From NCBI GenBank assembly GCA_910577675.1, contig CAJTOR010000003.1:74905-138904 (forward strand): a stretch of 64,000 bases of DNA, read 5' to 3'. The notes below the pieces were generated by a model, which was not told the DNA's origin, did not search any database, and saw only the letters and a program-made list of their open reading frames with translations. Made by a program: the position numbers and the translations under genes. The first letter of the stretch is position 1. Every line of letters starts with the position of its first letter. Origin of the DNA: an uncultured Lachnospiraceae bacterium. Lineage in GTDB: Bacteria; Bacillota; Clostridia; Lachnospirales; Lachnospiraceae. This document shows positions 42,753-52,414 of the stretch, in pieces.

Positions 42753-42795
42753 AAATGACAGTATGGTCGAAAGATTGTACTGTCATTTACTTTTT
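42753..42795 (+). terminator. Terminator after the WYL pair
   Basis: aaatgacagta (42753-42763) pairs perfectly with tactgtcattt (42778-42788), followed by acttttt. Confidence 0.85.
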
Positions 42796-42824
42796 GGATA
42801 ATTTAAGAAATAACAATAAGAGTC

Positions 42825-42853
42825 TTGTGATTATTTGAAATTTATGATATACT
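42825..42853 (+). promoter_or_regulatory. Promoter of the restriction-modification operon
   Basis: -35 TTGTGA (42825-42830), 17-base spacer, -10 TATACT (42848-42853). Confidence 0.7.
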
Positions 42854-42953
42854 ATTAAGAATATAATATTAAATAGTTCAGTGTTTTCTGAAATAATTTT
42901 ATTAATTCTTTACTTTTAGGATGCGATTGCAAAATATAGTTGTGGTGATTAAA

Positions 42954-43164
42954 ATGGCTGTTAGTTATAAGAAATTATGGAAGATATTAATTGACCGTGA
43001 TATGAAGAAAAAAGATTTGTGCGTTGCTGCTGGTATCAGTCATGCTTCAACGGTTAAGCTCGGCAAAAATGAAAACATTACTACAGATGTCTTGATGAAA
43101 AATATGTACGGCTTTGCAATGTGATATAGGCGATATTATGGAATTAACGAATGATGTTATATAA
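42954..43164 (+). pseudogene. XRE-family small regulator with a +1 frameshift
   Basis: The frame MAVSYKKLWKILIDRDMKKK continues through a Cro/CI-type helix-turn-helix (KKDLCVAAGISHASTVKLGKNENITTDVLMK) and then switches to a nonsense tail at an A5 run (43098-43102). Removing one A restores ICTALQCDIGDIMELTNDVI and a stop at 43162-43164, the expected 69 residues of YozG-like regulators. It lies 11 bases before the endonuclease gene, where a control regulator would be expected. Frameshift, sequencing error or programmed slippage cannot be separated here. Confidence 0.85.
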
Positions 43165-43175
43165 GGAGAATTATT

Positions 43176-44141
43176 ATGAGTATTAATAGAGCCAAACCAG
43201 ATCTTTGGAAAAGTGATATATTGCAATCGGTTGATTTATACAATAATTGGTTCATGGAGTTTGCGCCCAGAGCCTTTAGGGAAACACGAGTAACAACGGC
43301 AAGTGGCGTTGAACGCGCACTCACTGACACGAACTATTTACGAGATATATCGGTTGAATTATTAAAAAACCATCCAGAAGTTTTGCCGATCCTGAGAATG
43401 TCTACTTGTCCTCCCATTGCAAGGGATCGTCTTGTTGGCTTAGCTGGTGTAAGTAAGAGTTTGGTGGAGAATATGGAGGATGCTGAAAATCCTCGTGTAT
43501 CACCTCGTATGACATCCGAAAAACTAACAGTAGAACTTTCCAAAATAGCTCAGACGATCAACAGAATGGCCGACCCTGATATTTTTGTATGGCTGTCGGA
43601 TAGACGTGACCCAACAAAACAAGAAGTTCAGCGTTCGGCAACTGTTGTCGCAGATAGACTGTGTGGTGCAGTAGCTGACCCGATAATTAGAAATGCACAA
43701 GAGAAAAGGCAACTTGTCGCTATAACAAGATTTTTGTACGATAGAGGATATACCGAGGCAAGGCCAGGAACAAAGTATAATGAAATGATGGCAGGAACAT
43801 TTTCGTTCCACACTAATGTTCCTGTGTTAGTAGCCGAAGGAACAGAAGATAAAATTAATATTCCAGTTGATGTAGTTATACTCCCTAAATCTGCCCACAA
43901 CGGAGATTTCCCACTACTTATTGAAGCGAAATCAGCCGGAGATTTTACCAATGTAAACAAGCGTCGTAAAGAAGAAGCTGTAAAAATGCAACAACTGAAA
44001 AATACATATGGTAACACTGTATCGTACAGTTTATTTTTGTGCGGTTACTTCGATTCTGGATATTTAGGTTATGAAGCTGCAGAAGGAATTGATTGGATAT
44101 GGGAACACAGAATAAACGACTTGGAGCAATTAGGGATTTGA
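43176..44141 (+). CDS. XamI-like type II restriction endonuclease, 321 aa
   Basis: Resembles the XamI restriction enzyme family. The PD-(D/E)XK nuclease core is visible: Asp in INIPVDVVILPK and the Glu-x-Lys in FPLLIEAKSAGD. XamI isoschizomers of SalI cut GTCGAC, but the specificity here is inferred and unproven. AAGGAG precedes ATG 43176. The adjacent methyltransferase start overlaps its last 43 bases, so production is coupled. The low G+C content differs from flanking core genes, consistent with transfer. Confidence 0.8.
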   Translation: MSINRAKPDLWKSDILQSVDLYNNWFMEFAPRAFRETRVTTASGVERALTDTNYLRDISVELLKNHPEVLPILRMSTCPPIARDRLVGLAGVSKSLVENMEDAENPRVSPRMTSEKLTVELSKIAQTINRMADPDIFVWLSDRRDPTKQEVQRSATVVADRLCGAVADPIIRNAQEKRQLVAITRFLYDRGYTEARPGTKYNEMMAGTFSFHTNVPVLVAEGTEDKINIPVDVVILPKSAHNGDFPLLIEAKSAGDFTNVNKRRKEEAVKMQQLKNTYGNTVSYSLFLCGYFDSGYLGYEAAEGIDWIWEHRINDLEQLGI

Positions 44142-45667
44142 GTTTAATTGAATCCAAGAGAATGCAATTGCAAATTGCTATTGATAATAGCAAAAGTATT
44201 GAAAATCGCAGACGGTTTGGTCAGTTTGCTACCCCTTACGAATTAGCCCAAGAGATTGTATTGTTTGGCTTAGGATTGCAAAACGAAAAGGAAATTTCCT
44301 TTTTGGAACCGGCTTTTGGTACAGGTGCGTTTTATTCAGCTTTTTTATCAGAGTGTAGCAAGCAAAACAAAAATGTAAATAGTGCTATCGGAATCGAATT
44401 AGATGATGATTTCTTTGGTGCTGCCAATGTGCTTTGGAGAGATACCAATATAAACCTTGTAAACGGGGATTTTACTGAAATAGACTGCTTTTATAAAATA
44501 AACCTCTTAATCAGCAATCCACCATATGTACGTCATCACTATATTGGTCAAGAACAAAAGAATAGACTGTCTGAGATGACAAAAAGCGAAACAGGGATAT
44601 CGCTTTCGGGACTTGCGGGTCTTTATTGTTACTTTATTTTGTCTGCTCATAAATGGCTTGCACCGAATGCAATATGCGGTTGGCTTATTCCAAGCGAATT
44701 TATGGATGTTAATTATGGTAGCATGTTGAAAGAATACTTATTGAACAAGGTTAGACTGCTTAGGATTCATAGGTATAATCCAGAAAATTGCAAATTTGAC
44801 GATGCATTGGTTTCCTCATGTGTAGTTTGGTTTAGAAATGAAACGACCACAGAAAACTACGAGGTTGAATTTTCATATGGTGGTACTCACGAAAAACCGG
44901 TAATCAGACAAAATGTGGATAGGTACACATTAGAGCAGAGCAGAAAATGGACTCATTTCTCTAACAAAATTATTGCCAATGAGCAATTACAAAATACATC
45001 GTTTCCAATATTGGGCGACTTTTTTACTATTAAGCGTGGAATAGCAACCGGTGATAACGATTTCTTTATTTTGTCCAAGGAGCAAATCGAAGATCTTGAT
45101 CTTGATTTGAAATTTTTCACCCCCGTTTTGCCGAGTCCTCGTTACTTAAAAAGTGACGAAGTTTTTAGTGACCAAAATGGGCATCCACAATTAGATACAC
45201 AGTATTTCTTGCTCAATTGTACTCTTCCAGAAGACGAAATAAGAGAGCATCATCCCGCCATTTGGAATTATTTAAACAGTGGCAAAGATACTACTGCACA
45301 GAAGTATTTATGTAAGAATCGCAAGGTATGGTATTATCAGGAAAACAGATCAGCCGCTCCCCTTTTGTGTTCATATATGGGCAGGGGAAATAGTGAACAT
45401 ACTGCACCTTTTAGGTTTATTCTGAATCATACCAATGCAATAGTCACCAACTCTTATTTAATGCTTTATCCTAAAGACATTCTCAACGATGTGATTACTC
45501 AATATCCAGATATTTTACACAAGGTTTGGGAAGTACTTACTAGTATAACAGCATGTGATCTTGAGTATGAGGGTAGAATTTATGGAGGCGGTTTGAAGAA
45601 AATTGAACCTAAAGAACTTGCTTTTGTAAAATGCCCCCGGTTAGCAGAATTATTGGTATCTGTTTAG
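44099..45667 (+). CDS. N6-adenine DNA methyltransferase of the R-M pair, 522 aa
   Basis: Class of adenine methylases with motif X (RRRFGQFATPYELAQEIV), motif I (FLEPAFGTGAFYSAFL) and the catalytic motif IV NPPY (LISNPPYVRHHYIG). The C-terminal half would be the target-recognition domain. It protects the sites cut by the XamI-like enzyme. ATG 44099 is chosen over the TTG at 44093. Overlap with the nuclease gene supports one operon. Confidence 0.9.
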   Translation: MGTQNKRLGAIRDLSLIESKRMQLQIAIDNSKSIENRRRFGQFATPYELAQEIVLFGLGLQNEKEISFLEPAFGTGAFYSAFLSECSKQNKNVNSAIGIELDDDFFGAANVLWRDTNINLVNGDFTEIDCFYKINLLISNPPYVRHHYIGQEQKNRLSEMTKSETGISLSGLAGLYCYFILSAHKWLAPNAICGWLIPSEFMDVNYGSMLKEYLLNKVRLLRIHRYNPENCKFDDALVSSCVVWFRNETTTENYEVEFSYGGTHEKPVIRQNVDRYTLEQSRKWTHFSNKIIANEQLQNTSFPILGDFFTIKRGIATGDNDFFILSKEQIEDLDLDLKFFTPVLPSPRYLKSDEVFSDQNGHPQLDTQYFLLNCTLPEDEIREHHPAIWNYLNSGKDTTAQKYLCKNRKVWYYQENRSAAPLLCSYMGRGNSEHTAPFRFILNHTNAIVTNSYLMLYPKDILNDVITQYPDILHKVWEVLTSITACDLEYEGRIYGGGLKKIEPKELAFVKCPRLAELLVSV

Positions 45668-45700
45668 TTTAATTACAATACAGAAATGTGGTGAATATTT

Positions 45701-46513
45701 ATGAAATTAAGAAATTTTCTATATTTAAATACCAAAGTGGTCGAAGACTACATAGCTGCAATTGACGGCTATACATATGATGAGGAATCCCAGGCAATTT
45801 CGACCAGTAAAGAGAAAACTCTTGCAGGAAAAGGCGTTTTTGGAGTTGCTTCTGGAAACGGTTCCCACACAGGCAAACAATCTGAAGAAGTAACTCGGTC
45901 TGTACGCATTGGTGATGCTGCAAAATTTGAGAAAATTTATAAATATTTGTGTTCCAATGAGGACGATGGCCTCAAATATTATGAGTTCCTTGACGAACAG
46001 GAGTATAATAATTTGTACCGTGATGATTTTCTTGAAGTCTTGGTAACAGCACGGTTTTCAAAGATGAAAGAGCTGACGGACAGTGTGAAGAAAATTGCCG
46101 AATTAGCCGCAGTATTTGAAACAATCACAGATCAACATATTTTAGACAAAAAAGCAACAGAAGCGGTAAATGGTTTCTCGGCATTGGGTCAGATGAAGTC
46201 TGGCAAAGAAATTGCTTGCGTCTTTGAATTTGAAGATGGAAGTCATCCATTAGTTGCGTATCTTGACGAAAGCTATTTCCGTTGCGAACAGGATAATTTT
46301 GTTGGACAGGCATACTTGCTATGCAAAATCATTAGAAAAATTCCAAAAGGTCAGAGCATTAAGTTGGATGAAATCTTTGATGATATCAAAAAAATGCCGC
46401 TAAATAGAGCGCAACGTAGAACAATGCCTAAAAACATGGACAACCCTGCAGAATTACGAGATATTATCAAAGGCCCTGCGCTTGTAGTTCTCCCAATTGC
46501 AGTATATCAGTAA
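45701..46513 (+). CDS. DUF6414-like protein, 270 aa
   Basis: Starts MKLRNFLYLNTKVVEDYIAAIDG, the N-terminal pattern of DUF6414 proteins; a Gly/Ser-rich loop and a helical/beta body follow. I recognise the family only tentatively and its biochemical role is unknown. It lies 33 bases after the methyltransferase stop, so it appears to be the last gene of the R-M operon. Its A+T-rich codon use matches the R-M genes. Confidence 0.6.
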   Translation: MKLRNFLYLNTKVVEDYIAAIDGYTYDEESQAISTSKEKTLAGKGVFGVASGNGSHTGKQSEEVTRSVRIGDAAKFEKIYKYLCSNEDDGLKYYEFLDEQEYNNLYRDDFLEVLVTARFSKMKELTDSVKKIAELAAVFETITDQHILDKKATEAVNGFSALGQMKSGKEIACVFEFEDGSHPLVAYLDESYFRCEQDNFVGQAYLLCKIIRKIPKGQSIKLDEIFDDIKKMPLNRAQRRTMPKNMDNPAELRDIIKGPALVVLPIAVYQ

Positions 46514-47294
46514 TTGTATTCACACATTATTCCCTACCTTGACAAAAATTTCCTGTGTATGGGTATAATATCGACAGATATTATACCAGCGCCAATTCGC
46601 ATTCGACCGTAGGGAGAATAATTACCATAGCGAATTGTGCGCATCCCCCGGAGGGAAAGCGCATAAATGCGCTTAGCATGTCCAGAGGACATGGTATAAT
46701 AAAGCCACTGAGAGATTGACTGAAAATTATATATATGTGCCACGACAGTTATTACTGTCACCCTTTCGTTTGAAAGACACTGATCACCCATTTAGAGTTA
46801 TAGACTCGCATATACATTGACACGGAGCATTTAAGGCTAACTGATACAGTTCGCTCATTTGTGTTTCCGTTTCGGTGTAAATGTGAGTTTTTTTGTTTTG
46901 CTCCCGCCTTGATTACATAACTGATCGAAAGGTGGAATGTAGATGATTGCAGTATAGCCTTTCCCAAGGAAAAGCTAGGAGTTCATGCCAGTAGAAAAGA
47001 GAATATTTTTTCTGTCGTAACCAAACCCACAGATCATCCGTCTGCCAATGAATGCGAAACGGTAAGCAAACACCCGCTCCCCAAAAAACTGCCTGTTTGG
47101 GGCAGTTTGAGGACGAACTTGCTTTATGCACAGACCAGTTCAGGAAAAATATGCCGCACGGTGAGTAACTCGATTTCCAGTTCGCACCTTTTTTTCCGTG
47201 ATAAAAATCCCTGTATCTGGTAATCTGTATTTGCAACGAAGAGAGCCGTTAGAGGAAGAAGGAAAACAGGGGGAAATAACAGGAAGGAGGATTT
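46514..47294. other. 781-bp non-coding region with a hairpin cluster
   Basis: I see no credible gene. Hairpins cluster at 46562-46693: ggtataatatc/gatattatacc (46562-46587, loop gaca), aattcgc/gcgaatt (46594-46600 with 46630-46636), aagcgcat/atgcgctt (46657-46674) and catgtcc/ggacatg (46677-46693). A further hairpin aaactgcc/ggcagttt lies near 47085-47107. Minus-strand frames in 46758-47236 have protein-like stretches but no family or ribosome site I can support. Confidence 0.6.
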
Positions 47295-48497
47295 ATGGTA
47301 GAAATTTCAGGAAAATATAACCGTGCAATATGTTACTGTGAAGAGCTGGAGGAGCAGGCGAGGGAGCAGATTCTAAGTGTCTGCAACCAGGAGGCATTTA
47401 GCGGCAGCAAAATCCGCATTATGCCGGATGTCCATGCGGGCAAGGGCTGCACGATCGGGACGACCATGACGGTCACGGATAAAATTGTGCCGGGAATGGT
47501 GGGCGTTGATATCGGCTGCGGTATGGAAACTGTAAAAATTGCTGAAAAGGAGATTGATTTTGCAAAACTTGACGCGCTGATTCACCGGGAAATCCCTTCC
47601 GGGCGCAATGTTCGGGAAATCCCCCACGAACTTAACGCGGGGATTGACCTTTATGCACTGCGCTGTGCGGACAGCGTCAATCTTGAGCGCGCGAGAAAAA
47701 GCATCGGGACGCTCGGCGGCGGCAACCATTTTATTGAAGTTGACCGCGGCGGGGACGGAAGTTTATATCTGGTCGTTCACTCCGGCAGCCGCCATCTGGG
47801 CTGCGAGGTCGCGGAGTACTATCAAAAACAGGCGAAACAGGCACTCTGGGGAGGTGCACACCACCAGATTGCAGAGCTGATAGAAAAGCTGAAATCGGAG
47901 GGGAGATTTCGGGAGATTGAATCCTCGGTGCGCGAGCTGAAAAAAGAACATAAAATCGGGATGCCGGAGGAACTTGTCTATGTGGAGGGCAGGCTATTTG
48001 ATGATTATCTCCACGATATGCGTATTATCCAGAAATTTGCGGTGTTAAACCGCAGGGCAATGACCGACGTGATTATTTCCGGTATGGGGTTTACGCGGGT
48101 GGAGGAATTTACAACAATACACAATTATATTGATATGGAAAAAATGATTTTAAGGAAGGGTTCGGTTTCCGCAAAGGCAGGCGAGAAGCTTTTAATCCCA
48201 ATCAATATGCGGGACGGAAGCCTGATCTGTATCGGGAAAGGGAATGAGGAATGGAATTATTCCGCACCGCATGGGGCGGGGCGGCTGATCAGCCGCAAAA
48301 AGGCTTTTAACACGCTTTCGATGGAACAGTACCGCGAGCAGATGGAGGGAATTTACACGACCTGCGTTGTGCCGGATACGCTGGATGAATCTCCGATGGC
48401 ATACAAGAGCATGGAGGAGATTATCGCGCAGATTGAGCCAACGGTGCGGATTGTGGAGAGGGTGAAGCCGGTGTATAATTTTAAGGCGGCGGAGTAA
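47295..48497 (+). CDS. rtcB: RtcB-type RNA ligase, 400 aa
   Basis: RtcB joins RNA 2',3'-cyclic phosphate or 3'-phosphate ends to 5'-OH ends using GTP and manganese. Seen: IRIMPDVHAGKGCTIGTTM, the Mn-binding Cys in GVDIGCGME, GGGNHFIEV, HSGSRHLG and the guanylylation region SAPHGAGRLISRKKA. The length is typical of the short bacterial branch. GGAAGGAGGATTT precedes the ATG. It is followed by a hairpin and then, 306 bases later, by the CRISPR cas6 gene on the same strand. Confidence 0.96.
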   Translation: MVEISGKYNRAICYCEELEEQAREQILSVCNQEAFSGSKIRIMPDVHAGKGCTIGTTMTVTDKIVPGMVGVDIGCGMETVKIAEKEIDFAKLDALIHREIPSGRNVREIPHELNAGIDLYALRCADSVNLERARKSIGTLGGGNHFIEVDRGGDGSLYLVVHSGSRHLGCEVAEYYQKQAKQALWGGAHHQIAELIEKLKSEGRFREIESSVRELKKEHKIGMPEELVYVEGRLFDDYLHDMRIIQKFAVLNRRAMTDVIISGMGFTRVEEFTTIHNYIDMEKMILRKGSVSAKAGEKLLIPINMRDGSLICIGKGNEEWNYSAPHGAGRLISRKKAFNTLSMEQYREQMEGIYTTCVVPDTLDESPMAYKSMEEIIAQIEPTVRIVERVKPVYNFKAAE

Positions 48498-48530
48498 GTT
48501 TGGGGCAGAGTGGAAGGTGTGGGAATTTAA

Positions 48531-48570
48531 GGTGCAGTTTATTATTATTTAAAGTTAAATAAACTGCACC
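48531..48570 (+). terminator. Hairpin after rtcB
   Basis: ggtgcagtttatt (48531-48543) pairs with aataaactgcacc (48558-48570). The T-containing flank on the right is weak, so leak-through into the cas operon is possible. Confidence 0.75.
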
Positions 48571-48625
48571 ATTTATAATTATTGGAGGATGAGCGGAATT
48601 TTTTGGGGGAAAAGGTCGGATTTGC

Positions 48626-48654
48626 TTGAAAATTGAGGAATAAAATGGTAAAAT
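48626..48654 (+). promoter_or_regulatory. Promoter of the cas6-csm operon
   Basis: -35 TTGAAA (48626-48631), 17-base spacer, -10 TAAAAT (48649-48654), 150 bases before cas6. The leader in between shows no gene. Confidence 0.7.
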
Positions 48655-48803
48655 AGTAACCTGTAAGAATAAGAGTAAATCGTAGATAAATTTGGATGGG
48701 TATGGGGAAGCAGCGGAGCGGATTCCGAATTTCCTTTGGCATCCGTGGGTATTTATTCCCGGACAAAATAAAATATGTGTAATGGAGTGGAAGGGGGAAT
48801 AAG

Positions 48804-49547
48804 ATGTTAGCAGAACTTAGGATGGCGTTAAGTGTTGACAAGGAAGGTTTTGGATACTACCAGTCGTCGAATATGCAGGGGGTTCTAATGGAGCATCTGG
48901 AAAACTCCTATGCGGAAAAACTGCATCAGCAGGGGCTAAAACCCTACAGCCAGCATATTGAGGGCAGGGAGGAAAAAGAGTGGGTAATAAAAACATTTAC
49001 AAAGGAAGCGTACCAGGAGATTATTACCCCCCTGCTTTGCGGGGAGTTTTCCGGATTTTGCATTGAAAAAAAAGATATGCATGTGAAAATACTGGAAAAG
49101 AGATTGAAAACAATGGGGAAGGGGGAGCTGCTTGAGGAATTTTATTCCGGTTCCTTAAACCGGCATATTTTAATTGAATTCCTCACACCTACATCATTTA
49201 AAAGTGACGGAAAATATCTTATTATCCCGGAAATAAGGCATCTTTATCAGAGCCTGATGAATAAATACAGCGCAGCTTCCGATGAGCTTACGATGTGCGA
49301 TCAGGAAACGCTTGGGCAGTTGACGGAAAATAGCAGTATTGAAAAATACCGCCTTAGAAGTACCTGCTTTCCGCTAGAAGGGGTTAAAATTCCCGCTTTT
49401 ATGGGGGAGCTTGGAATATATATATCGGGGACGGAAACAATGGCGAGATATGCAAGGCTTCTGTTCCGGTTTGGGGAATATGCCGGCGTTGGGATTAAGA
49501 CGGCGATGGGGATGGGGGCATTGCGCATAAAGGAGGCGAAAAAATGA
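48804..49547 (+). CDS. cas6: CRISPR endoribonuclease Cas6
   Basis: RAMP-fold repeat-specific RNase. The C-terminal glycine-rich loop reads FGEYAGVGIKTAMGMGALRI, the Cas6 signature. It would cut the repeat hairpin to release crRNAs with an 8-base 5' handle ACGGAAAC. The 247 residues are typical. The ATGA overlap with cas10 shows coupled translation. Confidence 0.95.
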   Translation: MLAELRMALSVDKEGFGYYQSSNMQGVLMEHLENSYAEKLHQQGLKPYSQHIEGREEKEWVIKTFTKEAYQEIITPLLCGEFSGFCIEKKDMHVKILEKRLKTMGKGELLEEFYSGSLNRHILIEFLTPTSFKSDGKYLIIPEIRHLYQSLMNKYSAASDELTMCDQETLGQLTENSSIEKYRLRSTCFPLEGVKIPAFMGELGIYISGTETMARYARLLFRFGEYAGVGIKTAMGMGALRIKEAKK

Positions 49548-51934
49548 CCGACAGGGAAATTGATCTGATAGTAGGGAGTTTGCTGCACGATATCGGGAAA
49601 GTGATTTACCGGACGGGGGAGGACGGAAGAAAGCACAGTAAAAGCGGCTACGAATTTGCAAAGAATGAGATGGGGATAAAAATTCCGGGGATATTGGATC
49701 AGATAAGATACCACCATGCGGACGCACTAAAAGAAGCAAGGCTTGAGAAAGATTCCCCGGCGTATATTACATATATTGCGGATAACATTGCATCCGCCGC
49801 AGACCGGAGGATGCGGGAAGCACAGGATACAGGGTTTGAGATATCGGCACCGCTTGAAAGTGTATTCAATATATTGAAACACAATAATCAGAAAATGTAT
49901 TACAAACCGGGAATGCTTGACCCGGAGGAAGGGATTCATTATCCGTCCGAGGAGAAGATTAAGTTTGACGAACATTTTTATGCGCGTGTGAAGGCGAACC
50001 TGGTTGATAATTTTGCCGGAATAGAATGGAGCAGCCAGGAGTACCTGAATTCGCTGCTTGAAGTGCTGGAGGCAAACCTTACATTTGTACCGTCCTCCAC
50101 AGCAAAGGGGGAAGTGGCGGATATCTCCCTGTTTGACCATCTAAAGCTTACCGCTGCGGTTGCAAGCTGTATTCTGAATTATCTTTCGGAGGAGGGGGAT
50201 TTGGACTACCGTGAGAGGCTATGGAAGAAGGCGGGGGATTTTTATGGGGAGAAGGCTTTTTGCCTGTATTCCATGGACGTGTCGGGAATCCAGGATTTTA
50301 TTTACACGATAACAAGCAAGAACGCTTTAAAGACACTGCGCGCCCGCTCCTTTTACCTGGAAATTATGATGGAGCATATGACGGACTGCCTGCTTGAAAA
50401 GCTGCATTTGTCAAGGGCAAACCTGATTTATTCCGGCGGGGGACACTGCTATATTTTGATGCCGAACACAAAAAAGGCAAAGGATACAGTGGAGTCCTAT
50501 ATGGCGGAGGTAAACCGGTGGCTCCTCGATAAATTTCAGATATCCTTGTATGTGGCGTGGGGATATGCCCCGTGCAGCGCCGAAAATTTGAAAAACGTTC
50601 CGACAGGAAGTTACGGGGAGCTGTTCCATACAGTGAGCGAGATGATTTCCGCAAAAAAGAGCCACCGATATTCGGCGCAGGAGATTATCGCGTTAAATGC
50701 AAAAAAATACGGCGATTATACAAGGGAGTGCGCGGTATGTAAAAAGATTGCAAAGGTGGATGAAAACGGGGTCTGCCCGGTTTGCAGGGCGATCGGGAGA
50801 TTTTCAAACAATATATTAAACGATGAATTTTTCAGTGTAATTTTACAGGAAACGGAGGATGCACTTCCCCTGCCATCGGGGTATTATCTGGTGCCGGACA
50901 GCGAAAAATCGCTCAGGCAAAGAATGGAGAGGGATCAATATTTTGTGAGGGCTTACGGAAAAAATAAGATGGTGACCGGCAGGCAGATTGCAACGAAACT
51001 TTGGGTCGGGGATTATGCGGCAAAGAAAACCTTTGAGGAATTTGCAAAGGAGGCGCAGGGGATTGAGCGGATTGCGATTTTGCGCGCCGATGTCGATAAT
51101 CTTGGACATGCTTTTGTGGCGGGATTTGAGAATGAGGCAAATAATAACCGCTATGTGACGCTCTCAAGGACTGCGACCCTCTCAAGGCAGCTATCCCTGT
51201 TTTTTAAACTTTATATCAACCGGATTTTGGAGGAGGGTGGCTGTTGTATAAATGGGCGGGAAAAGCATCCGAGGAATGTATGCATCTGTTATTCCGGCGG
51301 GGACGACCTTTTTATTGTGGGTGCCTGGAATGAGGTGGTGGAGCTTTCTGTGGATGTGCGCAGGGCTTTTGCAAGATATACACAGGGCACTTTATCGCTA
51401 TCGGCGGGAATCGGACTGTATGAACATGATTATCCGGTCAGCGCGGCGGCAAGGGAGGTGGCGGAACTTGAGGATACATCAAAGAAACTGCCGGAGAAAA
51501 ACGCCGTGACAGTATTTGAACCTGCCTGGGCGGAAAGAAAAAAAGCTGACGGGGAATGTAAATTACTGGAAGAAAAAAGAGGTACATATTACTGGGTGGA
51601 ATTTGAAGAGAAAGTTTTGGGGGAGAAATTTAAGGTGCTTAACGATTTCTTTTCGGTTTCGGAGGAGCGCGGGACGAGTTTTATCTACAATTTGTTAGCA
51701 CTGCTTAGAAGCCAGGAGGAGAAGATTAATTTTGCGAGATATATCTATATCCTGTCGCGCTTAGAACCCGGCAGGGAAGCTAAGACAGAACAGAGGGAAG
51801 CGTACCGTATCTTTTCACAGGAAATGTATCCCTGGTATAAAAATGAGGAGGATCGCAGGCAGCTTGTCACGGCAATTTATCTGTATGTCTATCTTAACAG
51901 GAAAAAGGAGGAATTAGGTTATGAGTGGGAATGA
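49544..51934 (+). CDS. cas10: Cas10/Csm1, type III-A large subunit
   Basis: N-terminal HD nuclease with His15-Asp16 in LLHDIGKV (single-stranded DNA cutting); a zinc ribbon C396/C399/C411/C414 (CAVCKK ... CPVC); a first palm block (MDVSGIQDFIYTI); and a second palm with GGDD at 585-588 (CYSGGDDLFIVG), the cyclic oligoadenylate synthase centre. All catalytic motifs are intact, so both DNase and cOA signalling should work. The 796 residues match Csm1. Confidence 0.97.
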   Translation: MTDREIDLIVGSLLHDIGKVIYRTGEDGRKHSKSGYEFAKNEMGIKIPGILDQIRYHHADALKEARLEKDSPAYITYIADNIASAADRRMREAQDTGFEISAPLESVFNILKHNNQKMYYKPGMLDPEEGIHYPSEEKIKFDEHFYARVKANLVDNFAGIEWSSQEYLNSLLEVLEANLTFVPSSTAKGEVADISLFDHLKLTAAVASCILNYLSEEGDLDYRERLWKKAGDFYGEKAFCLYSMDVSGIQDFIYTITSKNALKTLRARSFYLEIMMEHMTDCLLEKLHLSRANLIYSGGGHCYILMPNTKKAKDTVESYMAEVNRWLLDKFQISLYVAWGYAPCSAENLKNVPTGSYGELFHTVSEMISAKKSHRYSAQEIIALNAKKYGDYTRECAVCKKIAKVDENGVCPVCRAIGRFSNNILNDEFFSVILQETEDALPLPSGYYLVPDSEKSLRQRMERDQYFVRAYGKNKMVTGRQIATKLWVGDYAAKKTFEEFAKEAQGIERIAILRADVDNLGHAFVAGFENEANNNRYVTLSRTATLSRQLSLFFKLYINRILEEGGCCINGREKHPRNVCICYSGGDDLFIVGAWNEVVELSVDVRRAFARYTQGTLSLSAGIGLYEHDYPVSAAAREVAELEDTSKKLPEKNAVTVFEPAWAERKKADGECKLLEEKRGTYYWVEFEEKVLGEKFKVLNDFFSVSEERGTSFIYNLLALLRSQEEKINFARYIYILSRLEPGREAKTEQREAYRIFSQEMYPWYKNEEDRRQLVTAIYLYVYLNRKKEELGYEWE

Positions 51935-52391
51935 GCAGGGCAGTATGGGGCAGAAAAGACCCGGGGGTTATAATAACCGGGGGGTTAACCAGGGAAACAG
52001 GAATATGGAGGAAAGGAAAAAGGAGCGGGTGGTTACCGAGGAGAATTATGTGGAGGAGGCGGAGAAGGTAATCAATGAGGTTGGAGCTAAGAGTTTTACA
52101 ACAACAAAACTCAGGAACCTGTTATCGCTATCCTCCGATATTTACAATATGGTGATACACCAGAACGGCGATAAGCTTACGGAGGAAATAAAATCGAAGA
52201 TTGAGTATCTGAGAGTTCGTTTTATATACGAGGCAGGCAGGGATGAAAACGGAATAAAGAGATTGGTGGAGAATGCGAACCTGCTTGGAGTTTTAAAAAA
52301 TATTAAAGGGAGCAAAAAGAATTACATTCTGTTTAACCGGTATCTTGAGGCACTGGTGGCATTCCACCGATATAATGGCGGAAAAGATTAA
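51921..52391 (+). CDS. csm2: Csm2, small subunit of the III-A complex
   Basis: All-helical protein. The first 30 residues are a flexible Gly/Asn/Arg-rich tail (NNRGVNQGNRNMEERKK); the body with FTTTKLRNLLSLSSDIYN and VRFIYEAGRD is characteristic of Csm2. It lines the backbone groove of the complex. It overlaps the cas10 end by 14 bases. Confidence 0.92.
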   Translation: MSGNEQGSMGQKRPGGYNNRGVNQGNRNMEERKKERVVTEENYVEEAEKVINEVGAKSFTTTKLRNLLSLSSDIYNMVIHQNGDKLTEEIKSKIEYLRVRFIYEAGRDENGIKRLVENANLLGVLKNIKGSKKNYILFNRYLEALVAFHRYNGGKD

Positions 52392-52414
52392 TGGGGATTT
52401 GGAAAGGAGAAGTT

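Noticed and set aside
46758..47236. Two minus-strand frames (69 and 107 codons) upstream of rtcB
   Set aside because: They contain protein-like stretches but no family I know, no Shine-Dalgarno and overlapping frames. They may be relics, so the tract was annotated as non-coding.
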